A stretch of 64,000 nucleotides of DNA from Holophagae bacterium (GCA_030429565.1 JAUIFE010000016.1:1-64000), one strand, 5' to 3'. Counted from the first letter of the stretch, positions 1-18,169 are shown. Made by a program: numbers and translations. Notes: generated by a model not told the origin, from the letters alone.

Positions 1-75
1 TGGCTCTTTTTGTCACCCATTGGGTAGGGTTTAATTGGTGTGGTAACTAATCATAACCTATAACAAAAAGAGCCA
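1..75. repeat. 13-bp perfect inverted repeat, 49-nt spacer
   Basis: Bases 1-13 (TGGCTCTTTTTGT) are the exact reverse complement of bases 63-75. The flanks inside the arms also partly pair (GTAGGGTTT against ATAACCTAT). The left arm starts at the first base of the window, so the repeat may be longer. It could be a transcript-end hairpin or the terminal repeats of a tiny non-autonomous element; nothing inside is coding. Confidence 0.6.
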
Positions 76-220
76 TTTGCTATTTCTGGCGACCGTTTCA
101 CTTATTAGGAATCGCTCAACTCAGGTTATAACGCGGTTGACCCCGCCCTTTGCCAACCGACGACGCTTTGTGCCGCGGTGGAACGTTTTTTACAGCTTAC
201 TGAGTGAAAAAGGACGAACC

Positions 221-427
221 ATGCCGCGTTCTATTTTCAGACCGTCCAAATCTGAGATTTGGGCGCAAATCGCGGCTGATATCGGCGGTGACTTTATTGA
301 CGGCGGCTTCTGGAAACGCGCCATCCTGCGGTATGAACACGAGGAATGGCGCGTCGTTTTGGATCTCAAGCACGGGACGTCCGTCAAAAAGAGCACAGGG
401 ACCTTGCAAAATTTCTTTTTCCTCTAA
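221..427 (+). pseudogene. Truncated duplicate of the gene at 2576
   Basis: The reading frame starts at ATG 221 after an AAGGACGAACC leader. Its first 48 or so residues are nearly identical to the N-terminus of the 201-residue protein encoded at 2576-3181: both share SEIWAQIA, GGDFIDGGFWKR and ILRYEHEEW. Similarity ends abruptly near base 366, and an unrelated tail of about 20 codons runs to a stop at 427. The remaining three quarters of the family domain are missing, so this is read as a broken 5' duplicate, not a working gene. The matching DNA is still close to the parent, which suggests a fairly recent duplication and deletion. Confidence 0.7.
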
Positions 428-595
428 TTTGATACGTATAATAAATGCAAACACCGAGAAATATCCCAAACCCCAGCCAACGACATTCAGCACCCGATCC
501 CGACGACAAGCCGCGCTGGAGATGTAAACGCTTGTTGACCCCAACCATGGACGCGCCACGCCTTTGACAGCCAAACACCAAACAGGAGGTTTTCC

Positions 596-2116
596 TTGGT
601 CCTTGTCACCTCTCGATGGTTTTTATCTGTGCTTTTTCTCACGGCCACCGTTCACGGATCGACCCCGTTGCTATGGACTGAAACGCAGGCCACCCCCGTG
701 CTGACCACAAGCGAGTGGCGACGGTCCCCCGCTGCCGGCAAGGTCCTGACCATTAATATCGAAGCGCTGTGGCGCGGCGAACAGGTCGACATCCAAAGCC
801 CGAGCGGCGAGGTCTTGCGCACAACCAAACCCCAACTTACGCCTCATGCCAACGGCACCACAAGTTTTATCGCCCATTTCACCGATCAAAACGGTGTGCT
901 ACAGCTCGTCATGAATCGTCATAACAGGATTCACGGTTATTTCCAGGACGGGCTCAGCACCTACGTTATTGTGCCGCTTCACTCCGGCCAACACCTTCTG
1001 AAAAAGACCTCGGACCAAGTGTTCCCCAACTGCGACATCCTTGATTTGCCGCTAAACGATGAAAAAAACACGCCGGAACGAGGCTCTTTCCGTTCGGGCG
1101 ACCCTGAACAGACGTCCCAATTCGACGTCCTTATCGTTGTCAGCGAAACCCTCGCCGCCGAACAAAAGGACCTCGAGGGTTTTATTCAGTTGGCTTTTGA
1201 TGTGACCAACGAAACCTTCGCCAACAGCGCGGTTAACGCGCGCGTGAATTTGGTCCACACAATGATGGTTGATTATCCAGATCCAAACACGAGTTCGCAG
1301 ATTTGGCGTGACCTTTCGTTCGGCAGCCTCACCGGGGTTCACACCGTCCGTAACGAAGTCGGAGCCGATTTGGTCAGCATTTGGTTGACGGACATCGGCG
1401 GCAGTTGCGGGCAGGCCCCGGTGAACCTTCGCAACGACCCCTCAAGGGGTTTAAATATCGTTGCCGGCCCCTGCGTCATTGACAACTTAAGCTTCCCGCA
1501 CGAACTGGGCCACAATCTTGGCGCCGTCCACGACCGCAACAATACTGAATCATCAGGTTTTTTCCCCTATTCCTACGGCTACCAAAAAAACGGCCATTTT
1601 CGCACAGTGATGGCCTATTTCAACGGTTGTAGCTGCCCTCGTGTGGCGCATTTTTCCAACCCAGACATTCGCTACGAGGATCAACCGACCGGAATCCCTG
1701 CCGACCAAAGTGACAGCGCCGACAACGCCTTGACCTTTAATCAAACACGGACCGCTGTCAGCCAATTCAGGGAACCCACCTGCCCCGGCGCCACGATTAC
1801 CAGCCAACCCCAGGACACCGCCTTCTGCCCAGGCGGCAGCCGGGAGCTTCGCATCACCGCCGAAGGCGAAAACCTTCAATACCAATGGTACCGCCACCAA
1901 GTTGCCATCGACGGCGCCACCAACGCGGCGCTGGTATTGGATAACCTCGACCCCGAGGACGCCGGCCGTTACCACTGCCAAGTAACCAACGCCTGCACGA
2001 CCGCGCCGTCGGCCTATGCGGTAGTCAGCATTTTCGTCGCCGGTGATTTATGGCCGGCGTGGCCGACCAATAATGTGTTGGACATTCTGGCCTCTTACCC
2101 CGAAGACTGTTTCTGA
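596..2116 (+). CDS. Secreted reprolysin-like zinc metalloprotease with C-terminal Ig-like domain
   Basis: The start is TTG 596, chosen because AGGAGG lies at 584-589, six bases upstream, and because the first 20 residues form a signal peptide (hydrophobic FLSVLFLTATVHG). The extended zinc site HELGHNLGAVHD is at residues 302-313 (ligands H302, H306, H312; catalytic E303). A Met-turn VMAYF is at 338-342 and the downstream FSNPDIRY segment is typical of bacterial M12B-like enzymes. Residues of about 393-482 form an immunoglobulin-like module with LQYQWYR and DAGRYHCQVTN. Cysteines are frequent, consistent with folding outside the cytoplasm. It is expected to cleave extracellular proteins; substrate unknown. 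It is flanked by the truncated duplicate upstream and its full-length relative downstream, with no operon partner. Confidence 0.88.
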   Translation: MVLVTSRWFLSVLFLTATVHGSTPLLWTETQATPVLTTSEWRRSPAAGKVLTINIEALWRGEQVDIQSPSGEVLRTTKPQLTPHANGTTSFIAHFTDQNGVLQLVMNRHNRIHGYFQDGLSTYVIVPLHSGQHLLKKTSDQVFPNCDILDLPLNDEKNTPERGSFRSGDPEQTSQFDVLIVVSETLAAEQKDLEGFIQLAFDVTNETFANSAVNARVNLVHTMMVDYPDPNTSSQIWRDLSFGSLTGVHTVRNEVGADLVSIWLTDIGGSCGQAPVNLRNDPSRGLNIVAGPCVIDNLSFPHELGHNLGAVHDRNNTESSGFFPYSYGYQKNGHFRTVMAYFNGCSCPRVAHFSNPDIRYEDQPTGIPADQSDSADNALTFNQTRTAVSQFREPTCPGATITSQPQDTAFCPGGSRELRITAEGENLQYQWYRHQVAIDGATNAALVLDNLDPEDAGRYHCQVTNACTTAPSAYAVVSIFVAGDLWPAWPTNNVLDILASYPEDCF

Positions 2117-2575
2117 CCCAACCAACACGTCGTGCGGCGCACCATTCCCGGCGGGCCTTCGTCCGTGCATCAGCCGATGCAGTACACGAAGGTTCCCACC
2201 CAAAAAAATTAGGGGTTGATCCTTAACGAAGCGATTCTTGTCGACGAAATCGCCAAACCTGTTTGGCTGCAATATCTTGCGCGCAGCACTTGCCAGGACG
2301 CCTCGGCTTTTCCCAACAGGTTTCGCACCAACGGTTGACGCGCTCAGCGTTAAAATTTGGGCGATTTCAGCTACTTGAATTACTTCGTTTAGGATTTTGC
2401 GATGGTTCCAGCCATTTTGACCGATTAAGCCACCACAAGAACACCTTTATGCCGCCCTTCGTGTTAAAAACATGCTCTGACACGCTGGTTCGGACGTACC
2501 GCCTGCGCCAACCTTCGACACGTAGCCCCATGGTGGCGCGTTCTTTTCTGCTTATCGATATAACAAGGAGTGACC
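2117..2575. other. Intergenic region with a degenerate repeat
   Basis: No intact gene is seen between the metalloprotease and the next coding region. Bases 2231-2364 hold copy A of a degenerate repeat described separately. The last 11 bases supply the ribosome-binding site of the next gene. Confidence 0.6.
2231..2364 (-). repeat. Degenerate dispersed repeat, copy A (coding relic)
   Basis: This stretch resembles 43572-43709 along its length. Shared blocks include GCGATTCTTG, GGCTGCAA, CAGGTTTCGCACCAAC and TTGACGCG. Read on the minus strand both copies give ASTVGAKPVGK / ASSVGAKPVGK, followed by related but broken sequence. They look like decayed copies of one unidentified gene or mobile element, since the peptide-level match is better than the DNA match. 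Confidence 0.55.
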
Positions 2576-3181
2576 ATGCTGCGTTCTATTTTTGGACCGT
2601 CCAAGTCAGAGATTTGGGCGCAAATTGCGGATGATATCGGCGGCGACTTCATTGACGGCGGCTTCTGGAAACGCGACATCCTGCGTTACGAGCACGAGGA
2701 GTGGACCGTCGTCTTGGATAACTTTTTGCGCAGTGCCGGCAAAACGACGATTCCCTTCACGCGCATGCGCGCACCTTTTCTGAACAAAGATGATTTTCAA
2801 TTCAACATCACCCGCGAAGGCTTTTTCGAGGGGATTCGCAAGTTTTTCGGCGCCCAGGACATAGAGATCGGCGATCCCTTCTTCGACGACAATTTCCTGA
2901 TCCAATCAAACAACGAAACCAAAATTAAGCACCTGCTGAACCATCAGGAACTCAAGGCGCTGATCCACAAGCAGCCGCACATCTCCCTCAAAATTGTCGA
3001 TGGCGAGGGTTTATTCCGCAACCGCTTCCCCGACGGCGTCAACGAACTTTATTTTGAATGTCGCGGCATCATCAAACACAAAGAACAGCTCGAAGCCCTG
3101 TTCGCCGTTTTCTCGATTATCTTGTCGCGTTTGGTTCAGTTCGATTCCGCCTACGAAGACGATCCCGGTTTCGTGTACTGA
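2576..3181 (+). CDS. Uncharacterised cytosolic protein, intact paralogue of the 221-427 fragment
   Basis: The start is ATG 2576, preceded by AAGGAG at 2565-2570 (five-base spacing); the GTG six bases earlier overlaps that site and is less likely. The product is 201 residues with no signal peptide or membrane segment. It is an alpha/beta-looking protein with SEIWAQIADDIGG near the N-terminus, a central IEIGDPFFDDNFLI segment and a C-terminal DSAYEDDPG. This pattern recurs in uncharacterised proteins I recall from several bacterial phyla (DUF3137-like in feel), but no function is known to me. It stands alone between the metalloprotease and the convergent 3,032-residue protein. Confidence 0.75.
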   Translation: MLRSIFGPSKSEIWAQIADDIGGDFIDGGFWKRDILRYEHEEWTVVLDNFLRSAGKTTIPFTRMRAPFLNKDDFQFNITREGFFEGIRKFFGAQDIEIGDPFFDDNFLIQSNNETKIKHLLNHQELKALIHKQPHISLKIVDGEGLFRNRFPDGVNELYFECRGIIKHKEQLEALFAVFSIILSRLVQFDSAYEDDPGFVY

Positions 3182-3232
3182 TCCCACCAACCGCCCGGCG
3201 ATGTAGCAAAACCGGCACCCCAAACGATGGAA

Positions 3233-3276
3233 ACCTCGACCTTGCCCGGTTCAGACATCGGTCGAGGTCCCCTTTT
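3233..3276 (+). terminator. Probable terminator between convergent genes
   Basis: A perfect 9-bp stem ACCTCGACC / GGTCGAGGT (3233-3241 with 3260-3268) is followed by CCCCTTTT. It lies between the stops of the genes ending at 3181 (+) and 3281 (-). The loop of 18 bases is long and the T-run short, so strength is uncertain. Confidence 0.5.
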
Positions 3277-3280
3277 GTGG

Positions 3281-12379
<9,099 letters not shown>

Positions 12380-12923
12380 CGTTTTCCTCCACAAAAAGGC
12401 GAACAATCATTAAAGGATGGCGATATCACACATCACCCCGTTGCTCGCAAAGCGAGACTCAGAAAAACCGTCTCGCTAAAATTTATTTTCAAACCAGCAT
12501 TTATCTACTATTAAAATTAAAGAAACCCAGCAGCTTCTTGTTTCTCTCGGTGTTTAAAAAAACGAAAACGAGAGACAATACAAAAGCTTATGTTAAATCA
12601 AATACTTTCTCTAGGCATTTAGATCCAAAAACACTCATCTATCTGGCGACAAACAACTACACGATAGCCGGCAATGGGCAACCATGATCGGCCAAAAGCC
12701 ACCGCCCTCTGCATTCCCTTTATCCATATCACCATCAAATACTGCGTCTGGCATATTATCGTTTTCTCACAAAAGACGTCACCCCTGCGCACTACACACC
12801 GCTTTTAAAACGTCAACCCACACACCAAAAGATAAAACCGACACCAAATCATTTGCGCCAAAAAAATTCTAACACCATAAAATCGCAATAGTAATAACCT
12901 CAGACAATTCACCGAGATACTGC
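12380..12923. other. AT-rich non-coding region upstream of the giant gene
   Basis: About 540 bases with A/T-rich runs and no convincing coding pattern on either strand. It includes the ribosome-binding site (12386-12390, minus strand) and presumably the promoter of the giant gene. I could not pick out a trustworthy -10/-35 pair. Confidence 0.5.
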
Positions 12924-13246
12924 TCACAACAAGGCGCGCACCCGCCCATCCATTATGTCGTCCACCGCCACATCAAACAGCCACGCCACCAGCCGCTTAG
13001 GTTTATGGCTGAACGCGGCTTTGACGACCACACCCGTCGCGTGGTTCACGCCGGCCTACCCGCAAACCAAATCACGTTAATCGCGGGAAACGAGCGCCAC
13101 GACCTCGCCCACATCTGCGCTTTCCAGCGAAGCGGATCAACCGGCAACCGCCTCAAATGCTTATCCAAACTCAGCGGCAGCCTAAACGCCACCGGCGACG
13201 GCAGCTTCGCCATACTGCAGCCAATGAAGCCTTCACCTATCCGTAA
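12924..13246 (-). pseudogene. Possible remnant of an unidentified gene
   Basis: On the minus strand, the frame running on from the stop at 13247 stays open and protein-like (RLPLSLDKHLRRLPVDPLRW, then INVIWFAGRPA) until a TGA. Shifting frame at that point gives VNHATGVVVKAAF and then LVAWLFDVAVDDIMDGRVRA, ending at TGA 12924-12926. This reads like the C-terminus of a real protein with one frameshift. There is no recognisable family, and it could be chance. Confidence 0.3.
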
Positions 13247-14820
13247 CTAGGTTCCCGGTGGCTGTTCTGGTCGGCTGAGATCACCCTCGCGCTCTGCCGC
13301 CGGAGAAAAGGCTCCCGCCGCTTCCTCATTCACCACCGACAGGTGCCCGCCCAGAGGAACCCCGGCCCGCTGCGCGACGCCCTTGCGCGACTCCGCCAAA
13401 GCGCTGCGGGTGGCAAAGGTATAACAAAGCGGGGCCAGACGCTGCATGACGACAATTTCGTCGGGGATCTCCTCCGACGCCATAGCGCTCAGAATTCCTG
13501 TGACAGCGCGGAGTTGCTCTTTTTCGCCGTCGGCGCCCGTAGCCACCAAATCAAGGAGTTTTGGGACCAGGTCCTTCCAACGCCTGTCCCCCACCCGCAT
13601 CCGTACCTAACCATCCGAAAAGCGACCGCCAGTGGGTCGGTTTCCTCAAAAACCGCAACGGCGTAATCATGATCGCAGGGCCGATCACGCAACAGCCCGA
13701 CCAGATCTTCCACTCGTTCGCCTCTTTGCGATACCACATGCCATAAATCAGGCAAACACGCCTCCGAAAGGCGCGCGATGAGCACCGGCGCAAATTCGGT
13801 CGGCAAGACGCTCAAATGGTCACGCCAGGAAGAAAGTTCGGCGAGCGTCACACACTCGGGAAAAAGCACCGCCGAAAAAAACAATAATTCCCCGTGCAGC
13901 GTCGTCGCCGCGCACGGTTTCGCTTGCGCGGCGGCTCTGGCGGGGATGAGCTAAGCGTAGCCCGTCAAAAGACCGTCAACCAAGCCGCCAAACAAAAGAT
14001 CAGAAGAGGATACGGTCAGATCCAGGCCGGCGGTATTGGAGCAGAGATCCCCAAAACGTGAGGTCGCAGATGGCGGCAACCACGTCTTCGCCTTCGCCAC
14101 CAATTCGTCGACACAGAACCCCTAGTCAAAGCTCTCTATCACCCCCGTTTTTCTCGGTATAGGTAATCTGGGTGTGTCGAAAAACAGATAAAACGCGCCA
14201 ATGAATGCTTGACGACGAAAGGCCGGGCTAGGGTCGACCACCGTCATGATCAGCAGGGCGGGCAGTTCTGGAACCGGTTCAGCCAAGCGTGCCAGGAAGT
14301 AATCAACCTAAGGCCAGGTGTTAACAAAAGGTTCAGCATGAATGTCGAAACAGTCAACGCTGTTCATTTTAATAAGGATCTGGTTTTCGTCGACCGTACA
14401 CGGGAACACCCGCAACAAGATCTCGCGCGTGTCGCGAGAAAAGTGCGCAAGCAATCCTGGTCTGGAAACGATGAGGTCATAACGCGCTTGAAAGGCATCA
14501 GGCGAGGAAATCGGATCCTGGTTCCGCTCGTATTTTTTTGCGACCATGCGCATGCCTTCAAAGATTGGCTTATCGGTCGTAACCGCAACCATGGGAATGT
14601 CGGCCAAACCATCGCGACCAACCCAGCGTGCCGTCATCTCGGCTATCTGACAAGCCGGTGCCGGCCCGAAATTCTCCAACCGGTTGCGGTAACTCATTTT
14701 CCGGTGTTTGGCTTCGGCTGAATTACGGAAAAATTTGGTAACGGAACTTCCAAATTCCACCCCCAGGGTCAAAATGAAAATAAGGAGAACAACCAGGAGC
14801 AGAACCAGGAAAGAGATCAT
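13247..14820 (-). pseudogene. Decayed gene: membrane-anchored protein with three in-frame TAGs and one frameshift
   Basis: The frame starts at ATG 14820 (GAGGAG eight bases upstream) with a membrane anchor, MISFLVLLLVVLLIFILTLG. It continues in the same frame to about 13590, interrupted only by TAG at 14310-14308, 14124-14122 and 13953-13951. Sequence after each stop still looks coding (VDYFLARLAEPVPELPALL; then VDELVAKAKTWLP; then GELLFFSAVLFPE). At the C5 run 13588-13592, one missing base moves the coding pattern to another frame (RRWKDLVPKLLDLVATGADG), which ends at TAG 13249-13247. Repaired, it would encode about 524 residues. The C-terminal half is helical and could be HEAT-like; no family is recognised. 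Each TAG is one C-to-T change from CAG. Confidence 0.7.
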
Positions 14821-15317
14821 CGCACACACTCCTCAAAAGCATGGTTATACGGTTTATTGAGACCTCCTGAAGATCGCGAACACACCTTTTGACCCTTTCG
14901 CCCTAATGGTGCGTCTCGCACCTGACGCGTCACCAAGCCGGCACCTAGCAGAACCGCGGTACCCGTCATAATCTCCGTGCATGAAACGTGTCGACACTTA
15001 ATATCCCAAGCATCACCCTCAAAAAACCCACGCATTGCCACCTAAACTGGGCGATTCGAGCCGATGAAATCGCGCAACATCTAAAAGCGACATGGAATAA
15101 AAAACACAGGGGCCGCGCTCAACGTTTTCCCGAAAGGACGGCGAACCTTGCAACGCAAAGGTGCCGCCCGGCCCATGGTTCGATTCGCCCGCCACGATCC
15201 GCTCCGTTTTGCGTTGTAAACCGCTCTGTTTCACAAAACATGAAAGTTCTTCTCTCGAGAAAAGCGATGTGCGAGGATGGACCAACCATCATCCATTTTG
15301 CTTTGGGGGAGGACGGC
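14821..15317. other. Intergenic region, no supported gene
   Basis: Open frames here lack ribosome-binding sites and protein-like composition. A frame continuous with the next gene extends upstream to 14988, but the signal peptide and ribosome-binding site place the true start at 15318. Confidence 0.5.
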
Positions 15318-15965
15318 ATGAAACGCGGGCTGTGGCCTTTCATAGCGTTTTTATGTTTAGGGTGGGCCAGTAGCGATGGTAATGGCGTCATACCACCGCC
15401 CACTGTTACGTCGAATACCGACCACACCTTCGTTTTATCGGCGGCCTTAACGCGTTGGGCCGAGGCTCAGGGCCTGTCCAACGGCAATTACCACGGCTAT
15501 GTGGTGGCGAACGTGCCGAGGCGCATCGGCGTCTACACCGCCTCGATGATGCGCACCGTCGAAAGCGACAGCGGCCAGGGCAGCCCCATGGGTTTGTATC
15601 CGAGCGTGGCATACCTCGCCAAAACCGGCCCCCTTTTGCACGACGGCGGCCGGCGGGACAACGAACAACTGCTGCATCCCAAAATTCTGACGCGCGCCTT
15701 GTTCCGCGACAAAGCGCCAGGGCATCCCACCGGCGGTCGCATCAACGATCTACCCGAGCTCAACCGCCACGGCTTTTGGGGTTTTCCGGTGACGGGTTCG
15801 GAAGACTGCACGATCACCGTGCCTTACATGAGTGGTTACGACGGCAACATGCTGGTGATCGCGCCAACGGGTTCGATCGGCATCCGTTTAAGCGACAACC
15901 AGAACAACACCGTCGACGGCATCGTCACCATCTTGCAAACGCACGCCCCATTGGCGTGTCCGTAA
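15318..15965 (+). CDS. Exported fragment resembling the C-terminal part of a beta-lactamase-family serine hydrolase
   Basis: ATG 15318 follows GGGGGAGGA with about five bases of spacing and opens a signal peptide (MKRGLWPFIAFLCLGW). The mature part, about 195 residues, reads like the last third of a class C-type serine hydrolase. It has a helix-rich stretch ending in a LLHPKIL segment, then GFWGFPVTG and a GYDGNMLVIAPTGSIGIRLSDN-like terminal strand and helix. The SxxK and YxN catalytic motifs of that family, normally in the N-terminal two thirds, are absent. Either a deletion joined a signal peptide to the remaining domain, or it is a secreted non-catalytic relative. Family assignment is by pattern only. 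Confidence 0.5.
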   Translation: MKRGLWPFIAFLCLGWASSDGNGVIPPPTVTSNTDHTFVLSAALTRWAEAQGLSNGNYHGYVVANVPRRIGVYTASMMRTVESDSGQGSPMGLYPSVAYLAKTGPLLHDGGRRDNEQLLHPKILTRALFRDKAPGHPTGGRINDLPELNRHGFWGFPVTGSEDCTITVPYMSGYDGNMLVIAPTGSIGIRLSDNQNNTVDGIVTILQTHAPLACP

Positions 15966-16001
15966 CGCCCAAATCCTTTCTACAAAAAAAGGAGAAAAAT
16001 T

Positions 16002-17264
16002 ATGAATCATCTTTACTTTCTTTTCCTCTTCTCTCTTTTTGTGCCATTCAACTTTTCCCAAACACCACCCACCGCGAATCCAAACCATCAGAGCTACATC
16101 CAAACACCACTGAACTTGGAAGCCTATATCGGGAACAAGGACTTTGAATTTCTTTACCAGTTTAACGAAGACGACCCGTTCCGTGAGATGGCGAAGGCGG
16201 TTGGTCGTATGGAGTTTACAGCGAGAACACCAACCGGAGATGTCACCCTGAGAGGCACAGGTTTTTTCATATCAGATCAAAATATATTGACCTGTTATCA
16301 TGTCCCATATAACCCGAAATATATTATCGAAGAGATTATCGAAGCTCGAATCATCATGGACAGACTTAAGCCCAACTACGCATCCCAAGAAGTCATTCAA
16401 GTTGACCCAAAGCCATTCAAACAAAACCAGGCCAGTGACTACATTATTTATACAATCAAGGACACTTCCCAAAAGAGGCCACCGCTCAAACTATCCACTA
16501 CCCCACCTGCAAATAACGAATCTATATACATAATTCACCACCCTCTTGACATGCCTCTTACTTTATCGCGAAGACTATGCTTTGTAACAACACATAACAC
16601 AAACGATTTACTTCACACATGCGACACATTAGAAGGTAGCTCAGGCGCACCTATAATCTCATCTGTCACCCACAAAGTGATAGGACTACACCAAGGCGCA
16701 TTGTCTGATGTAAATATTGGAATTAGTATAACAAGAATCCTCAACGAAAGCATAATAAGAGTCGTAGAAAAACCAACAGACACAAGCACCGCAATCTCGA
16801 CCGTAAGGCCAGAAAGTCTTATCGTGGGAAAGTTCGGCATCAAATCAGATTTCCCTTTTCTACCAAAAGACTACGAGTTGCATTACGACAAAGATTCAAT
16901 GATTCACACGCTTCTTAAAAATAAGAAAAAAGTTATTTCGGTACGAAGTAAAAAAGTCTTAATCTTCTTCTCGCCGACCAACAACCAGTCCTCTAACCTG
17001 GAATCAATAGACCACATCTCGGCAACAACAAATAAAACAAAGAAGTTATGGATTGGTCTAATCCTGGAGGAAGGACAAACCAAGCCATTTCCACCAAAAA
17101 CAACACTTAAGGCCGAAAACCTCAGAAAAAAAAGGAAAATCATACCCACCAAATTCACCATTACCGAACGAAACGAGCACTATACGGAGAACCGTAAATA
17201 CATCTCCTCACAGAACAACAATGTTTTCATGAGCAACATAGAAGAACACCCAACTTTGGATTAA
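16002..17264 (+). CDS. Secreted trypsin/V8-like serine protease
   Basis: ATG 16002 follows AAGGAG with seven to eight bases of spacing. Residues 1-19 form a signal peptide (FLFLFSLFVPFNFS). The chymotrypsin fold is marked by GTGFFIS before LTCYHV (H100), a likely acid in SDYIIYTI (D146) and the nucleophile motif EGSSGAPI (S214), followed by VIGLHQG. The catalytic domain ends near residue 255. The remaining 165 residues are lysine- and asparagine-rich with no recognised domain. The gene is strikingly AT-rich, with A/T-ending codons, unlike almost everything else here, which suggests horizontal acquisition. It faces an equally AT-rich membrane-protein gene 17 bases away, and the two probably came together. 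Confidence 0.8.
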   Translation: MNHLYFLFLFSLFVPFNFSQTPPTANPNHQSYIQTPLNLEAYIGNKDFEFLYQFNEDDPFREMAKAVGRMEFTARTPTGDVTLRGTGFFISDQNILTCYHVPYNPKYIIEEIIEARIIMDRLKPNYASQEVIQVDPKPFKQNQASDYIIYTIKDTSQKRPPLKLSTTPPANNESIYIIHHPLDMPLTLSRRLCFVTTHNTNDLLHTCDTLEGSSGAPIISSVTHKVIGLHQGALSDVNIGISITRILNESIIRVVEKPTDTSTAISTVRPESLIVGKFGIKSDFPFLPKDYELHYDKDSMIHTLLKNKKKVISVRSKKVLIFFSPTNNQSSNLESIDHISATTNKTKKLWIGLILEEGQTKPFPPKTTLKAENLRKKRKIIPTKFTITERNEHYTENRKYISSQNNNVFMSNIEEHPTLD

Positions 17265-17281
17265 TCACTTAACAAACATAA

Positions 17282-18169
17282 TTATTCAACTCGAAATAGA
17301 ACCTGAGCCCAAATATGCCCACCTTCTTCCTCGAGAACATTGCTAACCCTCATTGAGCTCCCCGGATTCAAGACAAACTTCGCCTTAGATAAAACACCAT
17401 CTTCTGGCACTTTTTCTCGAACTAAGATCACCCCATCTTCCACCTCAACTTTGAGTATTTCGCCGACTAAATTGGTGGCTTCTTCTTCCTTGGACACGCC
17501 ACAGAATGCCCGAAGCCATTTACCATTTTTTAGCCGGCCAAGGTATACCCAGCCGTTTGTGGTCCCCGTTTGTGTCGTTTGCCCTTCTAAAACCTTTTCG
17601 CTTTCAACAGCTTTAACACGCTCAGCCTCTCTCAAGCTTCCTTTCTGTGCGTCTGGAACTTGCTTCGAATAAAAATGACTTTGTAGTTTATAATCTCCAT
17701 ACAATCGACTAAAACCGTAAGCAATGTCACCATAATCCATAATCAGCAAGGCTTCAATCGCGATCGTTCTCGTATTTTCATTGCGTATATGTGGGATAAA
17801 CTTCTCAACGGCCTGTAACTCTAGTATTTGTTTTTGATTCCGTTGGTGAAGCTCGTTCATTTCACTTTCTCGGAGCCGCTGTCGCATCTCTCGTTCATGT
17901 CTTTCCTTATTATCACCTCGAAGCTGACTTTGAATCTCCAAAGATTTATCATTATTAACATAAAGAAAGATGATAGCCAGAAAACTGACAACAACACCAG
18001 ACATAAATGAAGAAATCACACCCAATTTATCCCAAAAATCCTTATCTTCATTTTCTACTTTTTCACTAATACCCTTTAGCTGCTTCTCCAAAATTAAAAC
18101 ACGATCCTCAAGTTCTCTCGACATAAAAACCATCCATCTACCATTCTCAAAGGAATCAGAATTTTTCAT
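17282..18169 (-). CDS. Membrane protein with coiled coil and C-terminal SH3-like domain
   Basis: The product is up to 295 residues. The start at 18169 lacks a clear ribosome-binding site, and an internal ATG (residue 16, MSRELEDRVLILEKQ) is a fair alternative. A short coiled coil (residues 18-42) precedes one membrane helix (about 49-70, GVISSFMSGVVVSFLAIIFL). A charged coiled coil follows (about 78-125, rich in E, R and Q). The last 90 residues start with NGWVYLGRLKNGKW and contain a G-E-I-L-K-V strand pattern and a final G-HIWAQV, as in small SH3-like beta-barrels. Topology probably puts that barrel outside the cytoplasm. AT-rich like the convergent protease gene. No known family name can be given. 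Confidence 0.6.
   Translation of the reverse strand: MKNSDSFENGRWMVFMSRELEDRVLILEKQLKGISEKVENEDKDFWDKLGVISSFMSGVVVSFLAIIFLYVNNDKSLEIQSQLRGDNKERHEREMRQRLRESEMNELHQRNQKQILELQAVEKFIPHIRNENTRTIAIEALLIMDYGDIAYGFSRLYGDYKLQSHFYSKQVPDAQKGSLREAERVKAVESEKVLEGQTTQTGTTNGWVYLGRLKNGKWLRAFCGVSKEEEATNLVGEILKVEVEDGVILVREKVPEDGVLSKAKFVLNPGSSMRVSNVLEEEGGHIWAQVLFRVE

Noticed and set aside
13247..14820. Genuine amber-codon recoding
   Set aside because: TAG ends the intact subtilase gene as a normal stop, and the same frame also carries a frameshift; decay explains both.
16002..18169. Intracellular antiphage protease module
   Set aside because: The protease has a clear signal peptide, so it acts outside the cytoplasm, where a phage-sensing abortive system would not be expected to work.
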